A stretch of DNA of 64,000 bases, from positions 88,469,313 to 88,533,312 of the forward strand of contig NC_135722.1 in the NCBI RefSeq assembly GCF_964656455.1, read 5' to 3'. Positions 45,429 through 56,136 of the stretch are shown here, piece after piece. The notes under the pieces were generated by a model. It was not told the origin of the DNA, did no database searches, and saw only the letters and a program-made list of their open reading frames with translations. Each line of letters begins with the position of its first letter. The stretch's first letter is position 1. The position numbers were made by a program, and so were the translations under genes. This stretch comes from Halichoerus grypus (lineage: Eukaryota > Chordata > Mammalia > Carnivora > Phocidae).

Positions 45429-45589
45429 TGGGGGAGCACCTGGGGGGCTCAGATGGTTGAGAGTCTGCGTTCAGCTCAGATCATGATCCTTGGGTCCTGG
45501 GATAGAGCCCCATGTCAGGCTCCCTGCTTCTCCCTCACCCCACCCTCCCCCGCTTGTGCTCTCTCTCAAATAAATAAATAAAATCTTTG
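45429..45589 (+). mobile_element. CAN SINE, internally shortened
   Basis: Head GGAGCACCTGGGGGGCTCAG, AGCTCAGATCATGATCC, TCCTGGGATAGAGCCCC, then CTTCTCCCTCACCCCACC, with the CTGCTCAGCGGG segment missing, and a tail CAAATAAATAAATAAAATC. The target-site duplication, AAAAAAAATCAAACAAA, lies at 45412-45428 and 45590-45606. The 30-40 bp deletion could mark a subtype or a private deletion. Confidence 0.96.
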
Positions 45590-45764
45590 AAAAAAAATCA
45601 AACAAAGGGTTTAAATATTTCGCTTCTCAGCCCAGCAAACTGATAAGGCATGTGGAAATAGGCCCACTATTGCACTATGGGTGAAAGTATAACCTGAAAA
45701 TTAAACAAAGTAGCAAAATATAGAATAGTGTGTAGAATGTGCTATTATTTGTGTAAAAATAGGT

Positions 45765-45865
45765 TAGTATGAATATATATATATGAATATAAGAAAAATA
45801 TATATGAATATACAAAATATATGAATATATGTATATGTATATATATAAATATGTATATAATTAAT
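45765..45865. repeat. AT-rich (ATATGA/TATATG)n tract
   Basis: GAATATATATATATGAATAT-type units for about 100 bp inside the old LINE. Confidence 0.92.
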
Positions 45866-46039
45866 TATAATGTATAGCATATCTCTTGAAGCACACCCAA
45901 CAATCTCAGACTTGATAACATGGTTATCTCTGTGTGGTTTGGGGTAAGACTTAAAGTGAGACCTTCTATAATAAGTTCTTTTGAAATACTTGAATTTTTC
46001 CCCTGTAAATGTATTTCTTAATAAAATAATTTTTATGTC

Positions 46040-49030
46040 AAAAGAGGGAAGAGTGAAGTCAGTTCAGTCCACTACTACGGCTGCCTGGGTCTGCCTTAAA
46101 GATATGGTACTCTGCTAACATGTACTTACTACCTACATATGAGACGTGGCATATTGGTGTTCAAACTTGTGCACAGGGCTCATAGCCCTGCTTACCTTAC
46201 ACTCACCAGGCTCAGCCTCTGTTCCTTAAATTGAGTTCACTGTGACAGTGAGTCTGAGAGCAATGCGGTTTCTAGTATTAACCACACACTGAAGAAACTT
46301 TGCATCCCCTCAAACACACAGGTGCTTACACGGAGTGCTGGTAACAAGTTTCAACTTTTTATCAACGTAAATTTAATCCTCAAACTTGAATGTCCTGCCC
46401 TTCCCCTGGGCTTTGATCAAAGCCCTTCACTGATTATGACAGGTGTCCCTAAACTCTAAGTGATATCGGACACAGTATACTTTTCTTTCCAGAAAACCCA
46501 GCCTCTTTGTGCGAATTAGCTTCTCTCTTCCCTGGCCAGACCCAGTCTCATGGTTCCCTGCCCACTGGAGTCAGTCTGCAGTCACCTGTACAGGGGGGCG
46601 GGGGGGGGGGGGGGTCCTGCTTGTATTCCACTATCTACCATCCTTATCCTGGCAAATGTACATTGGCTCCGGCCTGGGACACTCAATAAACTTTTCCACC
46701 ACCCAGTGGGTTCGGTCACACCCTCTACAACACGCTCTGAATCCCAGCCTTCAAAAAGGAACTCTTCTCCTTAGTATGTTCCTCCCTTGGGTACTCTACC
46801 TCAGCCCTAGAGTATTTCCTACAGTTCTCCCTCATCCTTGTTTAATAACTCATCCTCTATAAATAGTTAATTTTTCTATTACCCCTTCACTGTTCAATGT
46901 ATATTCAAAATGATATACAAACTAACTAAATGAAAGGCCTTTCCACAGTGTCTAGGACAGTGAGAAATAACTTGCCTCACATTTGCTAAATTCAGTGGGA
47001 CCCTCAAGCTTTATTCTAGATATTCCTAACTCTGTTGTACAAAGAATGGCGGTCAGCTCCTTGAACTAGGGAAGAAAAAAAGAAATTACATTACAGGGAA
47101 TTCAGCTATAATGAATAGCTTGAGCTTTGGACCACAGGGAATGGGTGTGGGGGGGAGATGAGGATAAGAACTTAATGCTGACCCTTACCAATCACAGAGT
47201 GCTGTTTTTACATGTGACCATCTCTTCTTAATTGATTTATTATGAATATTGTAGGTAACTTTATCTCTGAAACTTTTCACACGAATCAAATTTAGGTAAG
47301 AATTTTGAAAACCACATGCTAGTGGTGAAGGGTTCCCGAGACGCTGAAGCTGATTCATCTTGCAGGGTAAAACATGGCCAGATGGGGAGCGGTGATTTCA
47401 TAGTGCCGGGAAGTGGTAAGGTGGGATGGACAGACACCGCGACTTTAGAAATGGCTGAAAACCAAGTCCTTATATCTTGCGCAGACTGGTTTCTAACATA
47501 TTTGGAAGGAACATAAATGCTTTTAGTTTGTTTCTTCATTGGATTTTCAAGATGGGCCCTGAATAGAGATTTTAACAAGACGTAGAGAGAAATGTTGAGA
47601 GAATTTGAGAGGCCAAATGCCACAGTGAAAGCTGGACATTCAGTTCATAAATCTTTGAAACTTAACATAACCTTTTCACCAACTTATTAAATTATCCTGC
47701 ACTGGGCAGAGCTCTATGCTCACAGAAAGCTTTGCCATTTATGACCTTAGTTTGAAATCTTTTCCAGATTTGATATCTATTTTTTCGTCTTTAATGAAAC
47801 TCCTTGTCAATGGATCGACCAATCCTGGGCTAGAGTGGAAGCTCTGAGACGTGTTTTGCTCCCAGCCTGTGGATAATTGGGTTTGCTCATCTATCTGCAG
47901 AATGCATTATGACAGCTGACCAAATATATGCTGGCCACATGTAAAACAGCATCTCCCTGCCAAACACCAACCACAGAAGGTTGTCGTTCATAATTTCATG
48001 AGCAAAGAGAGTGGTGACATGAGTCCCAGATCTTCCTCTTCTGGGTTTCAGAGCAGTTCTAGACAATGGAGGATGTGTTAGAAAGCTCTACCTTGTCCAT
48101 AGTTGTCTTTAACTGTGTGCGTCGATGAACAGCATCTGTGAGGGACATAGACCCCTTGTTAACTGTTGGCAGATAGAGAACTATCTGGCTGCTTTTTAAT
48201 GCTAGGAGCATAGCATTGTCTGAAGGCTAAGAGACAGGTTTTCATCTCAGTGACTCTGCCCCAGTAAAGGAGGTATTGCAGAAACCAGAGGAGCTCAGGC
48301 CGGGCACACTGAACCTCCTCTCCCTTCTATTGCTAAAGAAAGCCTGTTGCTGTCTTCGGCGGATACCATTTTGGTGGAGCCTCAGCAGACTATCTCCATT
48401 CAAGGTTGCAGCAAAATTGACTGGATTTGGGTACTTAATCTGAAAGAGATTCATGTAGGAGTAGGTAGTAACAAAGCAAGAGAGCGGAAAAAAAATCACC
48501 CTGCAAAATGCTTCCAACTCTACTTCCTTCAAATCTGTTTTAAGGGGTAGAGAATTTAGAAGCCCTCATTGAGAATTTCCCAAGTGTTCATCATGAGCTT
48601 CTCTTCTGTAGAGTCATGGGAACCACAGGATAGAGATGAGATTCTCTGCAGAGATTGGCCATTTCACTTAGAGACCAGTTCCTGACCTTATTGAGTTTTC
48701 CAGTCCCATACAGAATTAGCCCCTCTTAGCTAAGCTTCCTTAGCAGCCTGCTTCTCTCTTTCTGTTATATCACTTACTACATAATAATACATTGTTAAAA
48801 GATTCGTTTCTCGCATTATGTTCTGCACACCTTATTTACTCATATTGGTATCCTCAGCTTCCAAAAGAAAAATCAACAATTAGAAAATGCTTAACAGCAT
48901 TTATTGGCTTATTGAAGGTTGATGTTGACGATGGTCAATGGAAAGACCCCAGTATTCTGCTATTTTAACTTTTTTATTGCTTCCAATATCTCTTGGATCT
49001 ATCTCAATAAAACGTTGGGATCTAATGAGT
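46040..49030. other. Longest mostly unique stretch, no gene proven
   Basis: About 3 kb without a recognised repeat except a G-run at 46593-46614. 46380-46850 is pyrimidine/C-rich, with three overlapping frames of 60-117 codons in different phases; their Pro/Ser-rich text looks compositional. 47261-47623 has a 120-codon minus frame overlapped by a 66-codon plus frame, neither with a known motif. The 47800-48050 part has a balanced, non-repetitive look. Conserved non-coding sequence is possible but not demonstrable here. Confidence 0.5.
46593..46614. repeat. G6-C-G15 run
   Basis: Twenty-one G with a single C after the sixth. It can in principle fold as a G-quadruplex, and it shifts three overlapping frames, so any coding reading across it is untrustworthy. 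Confidence 0.93.
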
Positions 49031-49034
49031 TAAT

Positions 49035-49290
49035 ATTGTAAAGTGGCTAGGACCACAGAGTTCTGGAATTAGTTCTGGGTGTGATTCCTACATAGAGCAT
49101 TGACTGTGCAACCTTAGGCAGGTTATTTAAAATTTCTGTGACCCCAGTTTCCTTATTTGTAGAATGAGTTTAATAATATTACCAAAATCATAGAGTTTGG
49201 TGAGAATTAAATAATGCACATAAAGTGCTTGACGTATAATCAGCACTGAGTAAATATTAACTGTTATGTTATTACCATTATATTACTCCT
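49035..49290 (+). mobile_element. MIR relic, near full length
   Basis: AAGTGGCTAGGACCACAGAG, ACTGTGCAACCTTAGGCAGG, TTCCTTATTTGTAGAATGAG, GGTGAGAATTAAATAATGC, ATAAAGTGCTTGACGTATAA, and TCAGCACTGAGTAAATATTA follow sense MIR order throughout. Confidence 0.92.
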
Positions 49291-49294
49291 CAAG

Positions 49295-50635
49295 TGTAGG
49301 ACGCCTTATCTCTGTCATTTTACAATTGATGGTATAGAGGGCTACCATACCATTTTACCAACTATCCCTTGTAACCATTGCTGAGCATGAGGAAAGATGG
49401 GGTATGAGCTTTCTCCAACTGCCCTTTTATTTGTAAAAACCTTTGAACCCCTTGGAGGGGGTACATTACAAAGCTGGGATATTTGAATTGTTTGTGGCAC
49501 CAACAATAGTACCAATGGTTAAAATAACTAACTGGGATTCCGCCAAGGATTTTAACAACCTTTAGAAGGCAGTATTTCTAGACATTTATCACGTCACCAG
49601 GAAATTTAGTTTTCTGCATTAGAGTATGGTAATGTACTTAGCCGTAAGGCTCTTATTTTCAAACAATTTGCATCAGATTCATCTGTGTTAGGAAAATGGA
49701 AATAAAAAAATTTGAGTCAGCTAAAACTGATTGTCTCCTTTCATTGGCTTATGGGATTCTACTCCACACAAACAACGACAATACCAGCTGGTATTTCAGC
49801 TGGAAACATCTGCAGGACCCTAGATCCTTTCTTGCATCATTTTTTTTTTCCCTGTTAAATTAAGTTTTTTCCCCCTCTTCTGTTGGTGATTGCACTCATT
49901 GAAGAAAAGTGGGTTTGGGAGTGAGACAGACAGTTATGGACACAGATGGAGCAGAATAATAAGACACAGAAAAAAATATAGAAATGAGGTGATTATTGGA
50001 TTATTAGGACAAAAACTAAATTTACTTAAAATGTGCAGTTAAACAGAGCTAAAATGGCATAATGAAATCAAATCTGTTTTTAACATGTAGACATCGCACA
50101 ATGTTTTTGCTGTAGTTTCCAATAAAATTTCTCAGTTCCACAAATTATCAATAGTGAAATCTTTGATATGTGATAGAAGATACATAACTCATAACTTTTA
50201 TCAGATAGTTAACTGATGCAACAATACAGAAATACCATATTATTATAAGAATATAACATTATTTGATGTTATATCACATTGTTGTCATATAATAAATATA
50301 AATATATTATTGCATTTATTTTCAATAATGACTTGATGGTACTAGGTTATCTATTTCACTGGTAACTCTCCTTTCCCATCTGGTTTACATATTAGAACAA
50401 AATGAATGTTAGTCATCCAAACTATCCTTGGCATAGAGTAATAGTTTAGGTGTAGTTTGAATTTTGCGGGAGGACAACTCATTCTTTAAGGACCCGAAAT
50501 AGGAGGGTGCCATAGAGAGTAGAATAGCAATGACTTATTGTCCAGTAATAAGACGAAACATACTTCCTGAAGCTCCTCTCCCCTCAAAATGTTTATTAGT
50601 TGAGAAAAAAGAGAAGATGAAATAAAAAATATCTC
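49295..50635. other. Unique AT-rich sequence, no gene seen
   Basis: No supported exon or repeat. 50190-50330 is a run of ATAT/TTAT-rich sequence. Confidence 0.55.
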
Positions 50636-50637
50636 TA

Positions 50638-50815
50638 CACTAGTGATTGTAAAAGTGAGCTCCATAGATCATCTACATCTGAATTATCTGTAGGGTTTTT
50701 ATTAAAAATCCAGAATCTCTATCCTAGATCTAGACCCAATCTTTAGGTGAAACTTGGATCTATACATTTAACAAACCACTTAGGCATTTGGCATGTTAAT
50801 GTTTGAGAATTCTTG
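50638..50815 (+). mobile_element. MER5A-like hAT DNA transposon relic
   Basis: AAAAGTGAGCTCCATAGATC, CATCTGAATTATCTGTAGGG, ATTAAAAATCCAGAATCTC, TCTAGACCCAATCTTTAGG, TTTAACAAACCACTTAGGC, and TTAATGTTTGAGAATTCTTG follow MER5A order from a degraded left end to the TTTGAGAA right end. It is non-coding. Confidence 0.85.
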
Positions 50816-50880
50816 ACCTGGAAAGTCAGGGGAACCAGGGAGAATATGGAGGTAGGAGGTTTCCTAAAATGCAGATTTTC

Positions 50881-51087
50881 AGGACCCCTGGGTGGCTCAG
50901 TTGGTTAAGTGTCTGCCTTCGGCTCAGGTCATAATCCCAGGGTCCTGGGATAGAGCCCCACATCGGGCTCCCTGTTCAGCAGGGAGGCTGCTTCTCCCTC
51001 CACCTGCCACTCCCCCTGCTTGTGCTCACTCGCTCTCTGACAAATAAATAAATAAAATCTTTAAAATAAATAAATAAATAAATAAAT
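50881..51087 (+). mobile_element. CAN SINE, full length, expanded tail
   Basis: Head GGACCCCTGGGTGGCTCAG, CTTCGGCTCAGGTCATAATC, GGGATAGAGCCCCACATCGG, a TC-rich segment, and tail AAATCTTTAAAATAAATAAA with about six AAAT units. Perfect flanks ATGCAGATTTTC lie at 50869-50880 and 51088-51099. Confidence 0.97.
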
Positions 51088-51099
51088 ATGCAGATTTTC

Positions 51100-52535
51100 T
51101 CCAATTAACCCTGAGAAATGCTTTCTGGGAACTGTCAGCATTGACTAGTAAATACAAACACCATGAGGCTGCCAATAGCTAAATAAATATTTAGTAGAAA
51201 GGTAAGAATTGTACTATTTCTATTAGTACTATACCCCTGTTTGGTAAATGCTGTCCAGAAAACTTATATCCTGGGAAAAAGTGGTCATTATTACACGTAT
51301 CTTATTTCTAAAATCACGAGGTAATGTAATTTGTGATTAGTTACTTCTCTGGACCATAGAGCTCTCTGTGGTTCTTAAATATTTTGAGTCCAATATCCAG
51401 ATAGATTCCTTTTTTCACTCTCTTCCTATAAGGAATTCAAATCCTAAAAAAATGTGGAACGAATTCCTTCCCAGACTAATGAAAAACAGTCTTCTACAAA
51501 TTGTGAATCCACATGTGGGAACTCAAGAGTTTACATACAGATGTATGTGAACGTATAGTTGTGCAAAGAAGTGGAAACCATTGCCAACACCATTTAATTG
51601 GTGCTGGTTACCAAGGTCCCAAAGGCTTTAACATTGCATTTTTTATTTATATTGCCATTAAAGTCATTTACTGTGTTGTTCAAATTCAAGAAGGTCTCTA
51701 CGTCCACCAGAGTTTCCCATAGATTGACACTTGCTTTGAAACTCTGTGGAAGTGTCCTTCATGAAGTTTTCCACTGTCTTTGGTTTCTGTTATCTGCGGA
51801 ATCTTTTTGGAGTCTGCAGTACATTAGGATTTCAAAAAGGGAAGGTGACTGCAAATGTGTTTTGCAGTTTGACCAGATGTGCAGCCAGTGTTGTGAAATG
51901 CACTCAATTATACTATAAATAGAGGGCAGAGGCATACTATTTGCCACTTGGTAATTAATAAAATGTGCAGAATGCTAAGACATATCTCACTCCCTATTAC
52001 TGAATACTGCAACCACTCTTCTTCCAGCAAAAGACAAGTCTTGCAGATGTTAGAGAATGGATTTCAGAATGGGAGTCTCTTTATAACAGCCTGAGAAAAA
52101 GCAGCTTAGATTGCAAACCAGAAGAGGCTGGATTTCTCTTTTTCCAAAAGTAATAAAAATGAAGACAATAGAGAGATTTAGATGAAGAAAAAAATCTCCA
52201 ATCTAATTAAATATTCCTCACATATGAAAGCAAAAATCTACACATACATTGCGAATAGCTTGCTCTTACAATTGGGCTACTATAGTTTCAATAAAATTTA
52301 CAAGTAAACATATATTAATCTGTTATTGCTAATCGAATTATTTGTGTTATGTGAAAGGTCTTATACATTTTTTTCCTCCCTGTGACTTCAGGTTAAGAGG
52401 GTAAGGACACTTTGTGTCAATTTCTTGCAGAGTCATATGCAATGAAATGTGAATTATGTCCAGTATCATGCAGGTAATCTTCTAAGCTAGTGAAGGAAGT
52501 TAAGAACTAGGAGATGGCAAGAAAAAAAAATACAC
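51100..52535. other. Unique sequence, no gene seen
   Basis: Frames at 51513-51722 and 51598-51918 (69 and 106 codons, different phases) show no known domain. No repeat was recognised. Confidence 0.5.
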
Positions 52536-52640
52536 ATATAAAATATGTAATATTATATAAATATTATAATATTTATAATAGTATAAGTATATATAAAATA
52601 TGTAACATTTAGGTTACATGTAAGATATATGTATTTATGT
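52536..52640. repeat. AT-rich low-complexity tract
   Basis: ACATATAAAATATGTAATAT and TATAAATATTATAATATTTA units with internal palindromes. Confidence 0.88.
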
Positions 52641-52644
52641 ATAT

Positions 52645-52940
52645 TTGTCTAAAGGATACTCTGGAGATAAAAAGTCCAGGGAAATATAAAAGTTGTATTT
52701 TGGGATAGCTGAATATATACACTTTGTTGATGAAATGCTTCCCAATGTAAACTTCAACCCAGCCACTAAACATTTGTCTGTTTCCACACTGTGAGAGCTA
52801 GGGAAGTCATGTAAACACACATGCAAACTTCTCTTCCCAGAACAGCATTCCTGCTGAGGTTGCAGGGAGTATTCATCTAAATTCAAAATAAATCCAGTGT
52901 ATATGTTTCTCTAACAGCAAGGGCAGGCACTCACCCATTC
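52645..52940. other. Unique sequence, no gene seen
   Basis: An 83-codon minus-strand frame has no recognised motif. Confidence 0.45.
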
Positions 52941-52942
52941 TC

Positions 52943-52990
52943 CATCTCTCTCTTTCTCTCTTTCCCCCTCCGTCCTTCCCCCCCCCCCCC
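52943..52990. repeat. Pyrimidine tract ending in C13
   Basis: CT-rich units followed by 13 C and AG. It looks like an extreme polypyrimidine tract, but no exon is visible downstream. Confidence 0.9.
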
Positions 52991-52991
52991 A

Positions 52992-53510
52992 GGACAAACT
53001 TAAGCACTGTCATTTTCTAAACATGATGATTGATGCCTGGGTATATATTTCCTGTGGCTGGTCTTAGCTATACCGCACTCTCATTTCCCCCAGCTGTTTC
53101 CGATGTAACTGTTGCATAAGATCACACTTGCCTTGCTACTTCTTTACTGGAGGAACCGTTGTGGTTCAGTTTTTCCCAAATGTATTTCAGGGTAAAGAAG
53201 TATAATAGAAGCAGGAAGACATGGATTCGTGAATTTATGTACAGCAAAGCCAAGTGGAAAATTAAGAAATTACATAATAAATTTGAACTATGTCGAGAGA
53301 TATTTTGGATAATTCTGGACTAAGGAAGACTCTTTGCTTACGTAACAGATACTCTGATCTCACTCCTATTGAATTCAAGTTTTTTTTAATACTTCTTTTA
53401 TATTTTAAGATGATTACCTGATAGTAAAGACTATCATCAAGTCATTGGATTTATGTCCTATTTCTATTAGCTATTTGACAAGATCTTTCTACTTTTTTGT
53501 GTATTCTCTT
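52992..53510. other. Unique sequence, no gene seen
   Basis: No supported exon or repeat. Confidence 0.5.
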
Positions 53511-53526
53511 ATTCCCAAGCACTCTT

Positions 53527-53589
53527 TTTTTTTCTTTTTAAGATTTTATTTATTTGACAGAGAGAGACACAGCGAAAGAGGGAACACTT
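53527..53589 (-). mobile_element. 63-bp CAN SINE tail fragment, antisense, with duplication
   Basis: Only the tail end of a CAN SINE is present: TTTAAGATTTTATTTATTTG, ACAGAGAGAGACACAGCG, AAAGAGGGAACACTT. A perfect 11-bp duplication, CAAGCACTCTT, flanks it at 53516-53526 and 53590-53600. The fragment therefore inserted as such by 5' truncation rather than losing its head later. Confidence 0.92.
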
Positions 53590-53715
53590 CAAGCACTCTT
53601 AATGTAGTCACTTAAAATTTAGGCTCTAAGACCTGACTCATTCTTTAAAATTTAACATTGGAAGGGGGAAAAGATGTTTGTTCGAGCTGTCATGAACTTC
53701 TGGGGGGAAAAAAGA

Positions 53716-53822
53716 TGTCAAGGAAAAGAGGATAATGAAAGAAGGAAGGAAAAGAGGAAGGGAGAAAGTAAGAGAGAAATGAAGGAAGGGAGGAAGCAAA
53801 AAAAGAAGGATGGAAGGAAATG
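53716..53822. repeat. Purine-rich (GGAA/GAAAG)n tract
   Basis: AAAGAAGGAAGGAAAAGAGG-type units over about 105 bp with rare pyrimidines. Confidence 0.9.
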
Positions 53823-54043
53823 CATCAATATCACTATTTGTTGACTACAATTACTTATGAGGAAAGCTTCCAAAAATAACTACCATATGTGACTGCCTGA
53901 ACCACCCTTGGGGCTATTGACATTTGTTCCAAAAATGAATATGTTATCTAAGTAAGAAATACAGTCTCAAGTTCTGATTCAGTGAATTGGTGTTGGTGTC
54001 AGTGTGGAAAAGACCTATTAACTCATGTTTTTGTTTTCTCATA

Positions 54044-54133
54044 AAAGAAGAAGAAGAAGAAGAAGAAGAAGAAGAAGAAGAAGGAGAAGGAGAAGGAGAA
54101 GGAGAAGGAGAAGAAGAAGAAGAAGAAGAAGAA
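54044..54133. repeat. (GAA)n / (GGAGAA)n / (GAA)n compound repeat
   Basis: About 90 bp of uninterrupted purine: GAA triplets, a block of about five GGAGAA hexamers, then GAA triplets again. The apparent poly-arginine frame (54025-54447) is this repeat read in one phase and is not a protein gene. Confidence 0.97.
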
Positions 54134-54139
54134 ACCCTA

Positions 54140-54784
54140 CAAATGATCCCTTAGTACAGGCCTCTGGGGCTCAGTCCAGTCAAATTTCAAAATATTTCAA
54201 GCTTGACGGCTCCCACTATTTCCCTCAGAGACTATTTCATCATCCAGCTGATCTTAGACATAAAGAAGTTTTTCCAGTTATTATTCCCCAAGTTCCTTTT
54301 TTCCTAAATGTCATCCCATTATTTACACTATTTCACTATGCCTCATTTTTATACCTTGGATTTTATAGCTTTCAAGTACTAGAAGATGGTTGTCATTTAA
54401 CCCTCTTTATCCTTCTTGTGGCCAAGAGAACACAAAAGTGTTATTAAGTTGTGCATTACTGGAGGTTTTAAGCTCTACTCATAAATCAAGAATCCTAGTC
54501 TTGGGCAACAGGGATATGTTAAAAGGAAATTTACCTTTTATATTTATATTTATTTTTCAGTTTCAGATGCTTTTATCAACTGAGATGTCCACCAAAGTTC
54601 TGATCAATTAAAAGCCTGCTGTGTGAATGAAAGAGCCATAGGCTCTAAGGATAAGAAGGAACCTTCCTTAGATATGATCTGGATAAGTTCTCCTTATATT
54701 GCTAGAAACTTCTCAAATATTTCTGTCAAGTCATAATTCTGGCTTCACCAGCAAGAGATACACAGAGAGCAAGACAAACTCCAC
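54140..54784. other. Unique sequence, no gene seen
   Basis: No supported exon or repeat. Confidence 0.5.
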
Positions 54785-54797
54785 AAAATAGATTAAG

Positions 54798-55030
54798 GGT
54801 GCGGGGAAGAGTGGGAGGTAAACCATAAGAGACTCAACTATAGACAATAAACTGATAGTTGATGAGGGAAGTGGGTGGGGAATGAGCTAAATGGGTGATG
54901 AGTATTAAGGAGGGTACTTGTTGTGATGAGCACTAGGTGTTACATGTAAGCAATGAATCCCTAAATTCTATTCCTGAAACCAATATCACACTATATGTTA
55001 ACTAACTAGAATTTAAATAAAAACTTTAAA
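54798..55030 (+). mobile_element. Carnivoran L1 3' end, 5'-truncated
   Basis: The sense text is GAGGTAAACCATAAGAGACTC-like L1 3' UTR: CCATAAGAGACTCAACTATA, GTGGGTGGGGAATGAGC, GATGAGTATTAAGGAGGGTA, GAGCACTAGGTGTTACATG, TGAAACCAATATCACACTA, TATGTTAACTAACTAGAATT, and tail AAATAAAAACTTTAAA. Flanks AAAATAGATTAAG (54785-54797) and AAAATGGATTAAG (55031-55043) form a duplication with one difference. It is related to the antisense tails at 3145 and 34621 but from an older or different subfamily, as the 3' end differs. Confidence 0.93.
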
Positions 55031-55139
55031 AAAATGGATTAAGCACATTTTCAGATGCAAAGGCATAATTCACCTCTTCCAAGAGATTGAGCTATAACTC
55101 TGTTCCTCCCTAACCAGGCAGAACAATATCCATCACAAA

Positions 55140-55298
55140 ACTCAGATTCACTGAACATCCATTCATAGGTCAGGAATTCTGGAAATTAAATCTACCTCAT
55201 TTAATTCTCATATCCCCTGAAGATAGATTATCCCCATTTCAAAATGAGGAAATAAGATTGGAGGGTTAATTAACTTGCTCCAATTCTCACAGATTTAA
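55140..55298 (-). mobile_element. MIR relic, antisense
   Basis: TCATAGGTCAGGAATTCTGG, CTCATTTAATTCTCATATCC, CCCATTTCAAAATGAGGAAA, and AACTTGCTCCAATTCTCACAG follow antisense MIR order. Confidence 0.83.
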
Positions 55299-55319
55299 AT
55301 AAAGAAATTTAGAAATGTA

Positions 55320-55775
55320 TAGTTTATCAGACCATTTTATGTGCTAAGGAGAAAGATAAAGCAAGGGGGTTAGATAAGAGGGCAAGGATGAGGGAAATCC
55401 TCTCTGGAGGTGACATTTAGATCAAGACTTAAAGAAGGTAAGAGAGGGATGCAGGTGGCTCTCTGTGGGATGGGCATTCTAGGCAATCCAGTGCAAAGGC
55501 TCTGAGGTCAGGTATGTCCATCTAGTGTGTTCAAAGAAACACAAGAGAGCCAGTCCAACAGGAGCAAATCAAATAAAGACTGATCGGGGAAGGTCTTATT
55601 GCTCTTACGAGCCATCGGAAAAACTGATTTTTGTTTTGAGTGAGATGAAAAGCTATTAGACAGTTTTGAGCATAATTACATTATCTGATTTACATTTTAA
55701 AAGGATCACTGTGGCTACTGTTTTTAAATGTGCTCTCTGTAGCAGAGCAGAGGTCGAAAATCGTTAATTAATACT
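55320..55775 (-). mobile_element. L2 LINE relic, antisense
   Basis: GAGGGAAATCCTCTCTGGAG, GTGACATTTAGATCAAGAC, GGGCATTCTAGGCAATCC, GTGCAAAGGCTCTGAGGTC, AAGGTCTTATTGCTC, CATTATCTGATTTACATTTT, and AAAGGATCACTGTGGC follow antisense L2 in order. No frame survives. Confidence 0.9.
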
Positions 55776-55796
55776 TAATAACTAATAATGACTCTT

Positions 55797-55990
55797 TTTT
55801 AAAAAAGATTTTATTTATTTATTTGAGAGAGAGAATGAGAGAGAGAGAGAGCATGAGATGGGGGAGGGTCAAAAGGAGAAGCAGACTCCCCGCTGTGCAG
55901 GGAGCCCGATGCGGGACTTGATCCCGGGACTCCAGGATCATGACCTGAGCCAAAGGCAGTCGCTTAACCAACTGAGCCACCCAGGCACCC
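55797..55990 (-). mobile_element. CAN SINE, full length, antisense
   Basis: Tail AAAAAAGATTTTATTTATTT, (GA)n, GAGAAGCAGACTCCCCGCTG, GAGCCCGATGCGGGACTTGA, GATCATGACCTGAGCCAAAG, and head GAGCCACCCAGGCACCC. The target-site duplication, ACTAATAATGACTCTT (55781-55796) and ACTAATAATTACTCTT (55991-56006), has one difference. Confidence 0.97.
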
Positions 55991-56006
55991 ACTAATAATT
56001 ACTCTT

Positions 56007-56118
56007 AATCATAATAGACATTTATTAGAATGCTTTGATATTTATACCCATTATCTCATTAATGTTCACAATCTTTGTGGTGGCTCTCATCATTATGTGC
56101 TTTTTGTAATTTCTAGTT
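56007..56118 (-). mobile_element. MIR relic, antisense, partial
   Basis: GACATTTATTAGAATGCTTT, ATACCCATTATCTCATTAAT, GTTCACAATCTTTGTGGTGG, and CTCTCATCATTATGTGC follow the 3' half of an antisense MIR. It lies between two SINE insertions. Confidence 0.72.
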
Positions 56119-56136
56119 AAGAATTCATGGGATTTT

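Larger units (their letters stand above)
44700..46035 (+). mobile_element. Old L1M-class LINE, 3' part, with two SINEs inserted
   Basis: Sense, A-rich text reads as L1 ORF2 3' part and 3' UTR: GGACTATTACCTCATTCATT, TACTAAAAGAACTAGAAAAC, GGAAAATGGAAAGTGACCTG, CTTCTCAGCCCAGCAAACTG, TATTGCACTATGGGTGAAAG, CTCTGTGTGGTTTGGGGTAA, and TGTAAATGTATTTCTTAATAA. Frames are broken. CAN SINEs at 44983-45174 and 45429-45589, an A23 run and an AT repeat lie inside it. Confidence 0.72.

Noticed and set aside
52943..52995. Polypyrimidine tract followed by AG, resembling a splice acceptor
   Set aside because: The tract is a low-complexity CT/C run; no open frame, branch point context or donor follows. The T-run plus AG at 16827-16846 was rejected for the same reason.
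54025..54447. 140-codon frame with a run of over thirty arginines
   Set aside because: The arginines are the GAA/GGAGAA simple repeat read in one phase. The remainder shows no domain and there is no splice or promoter context.
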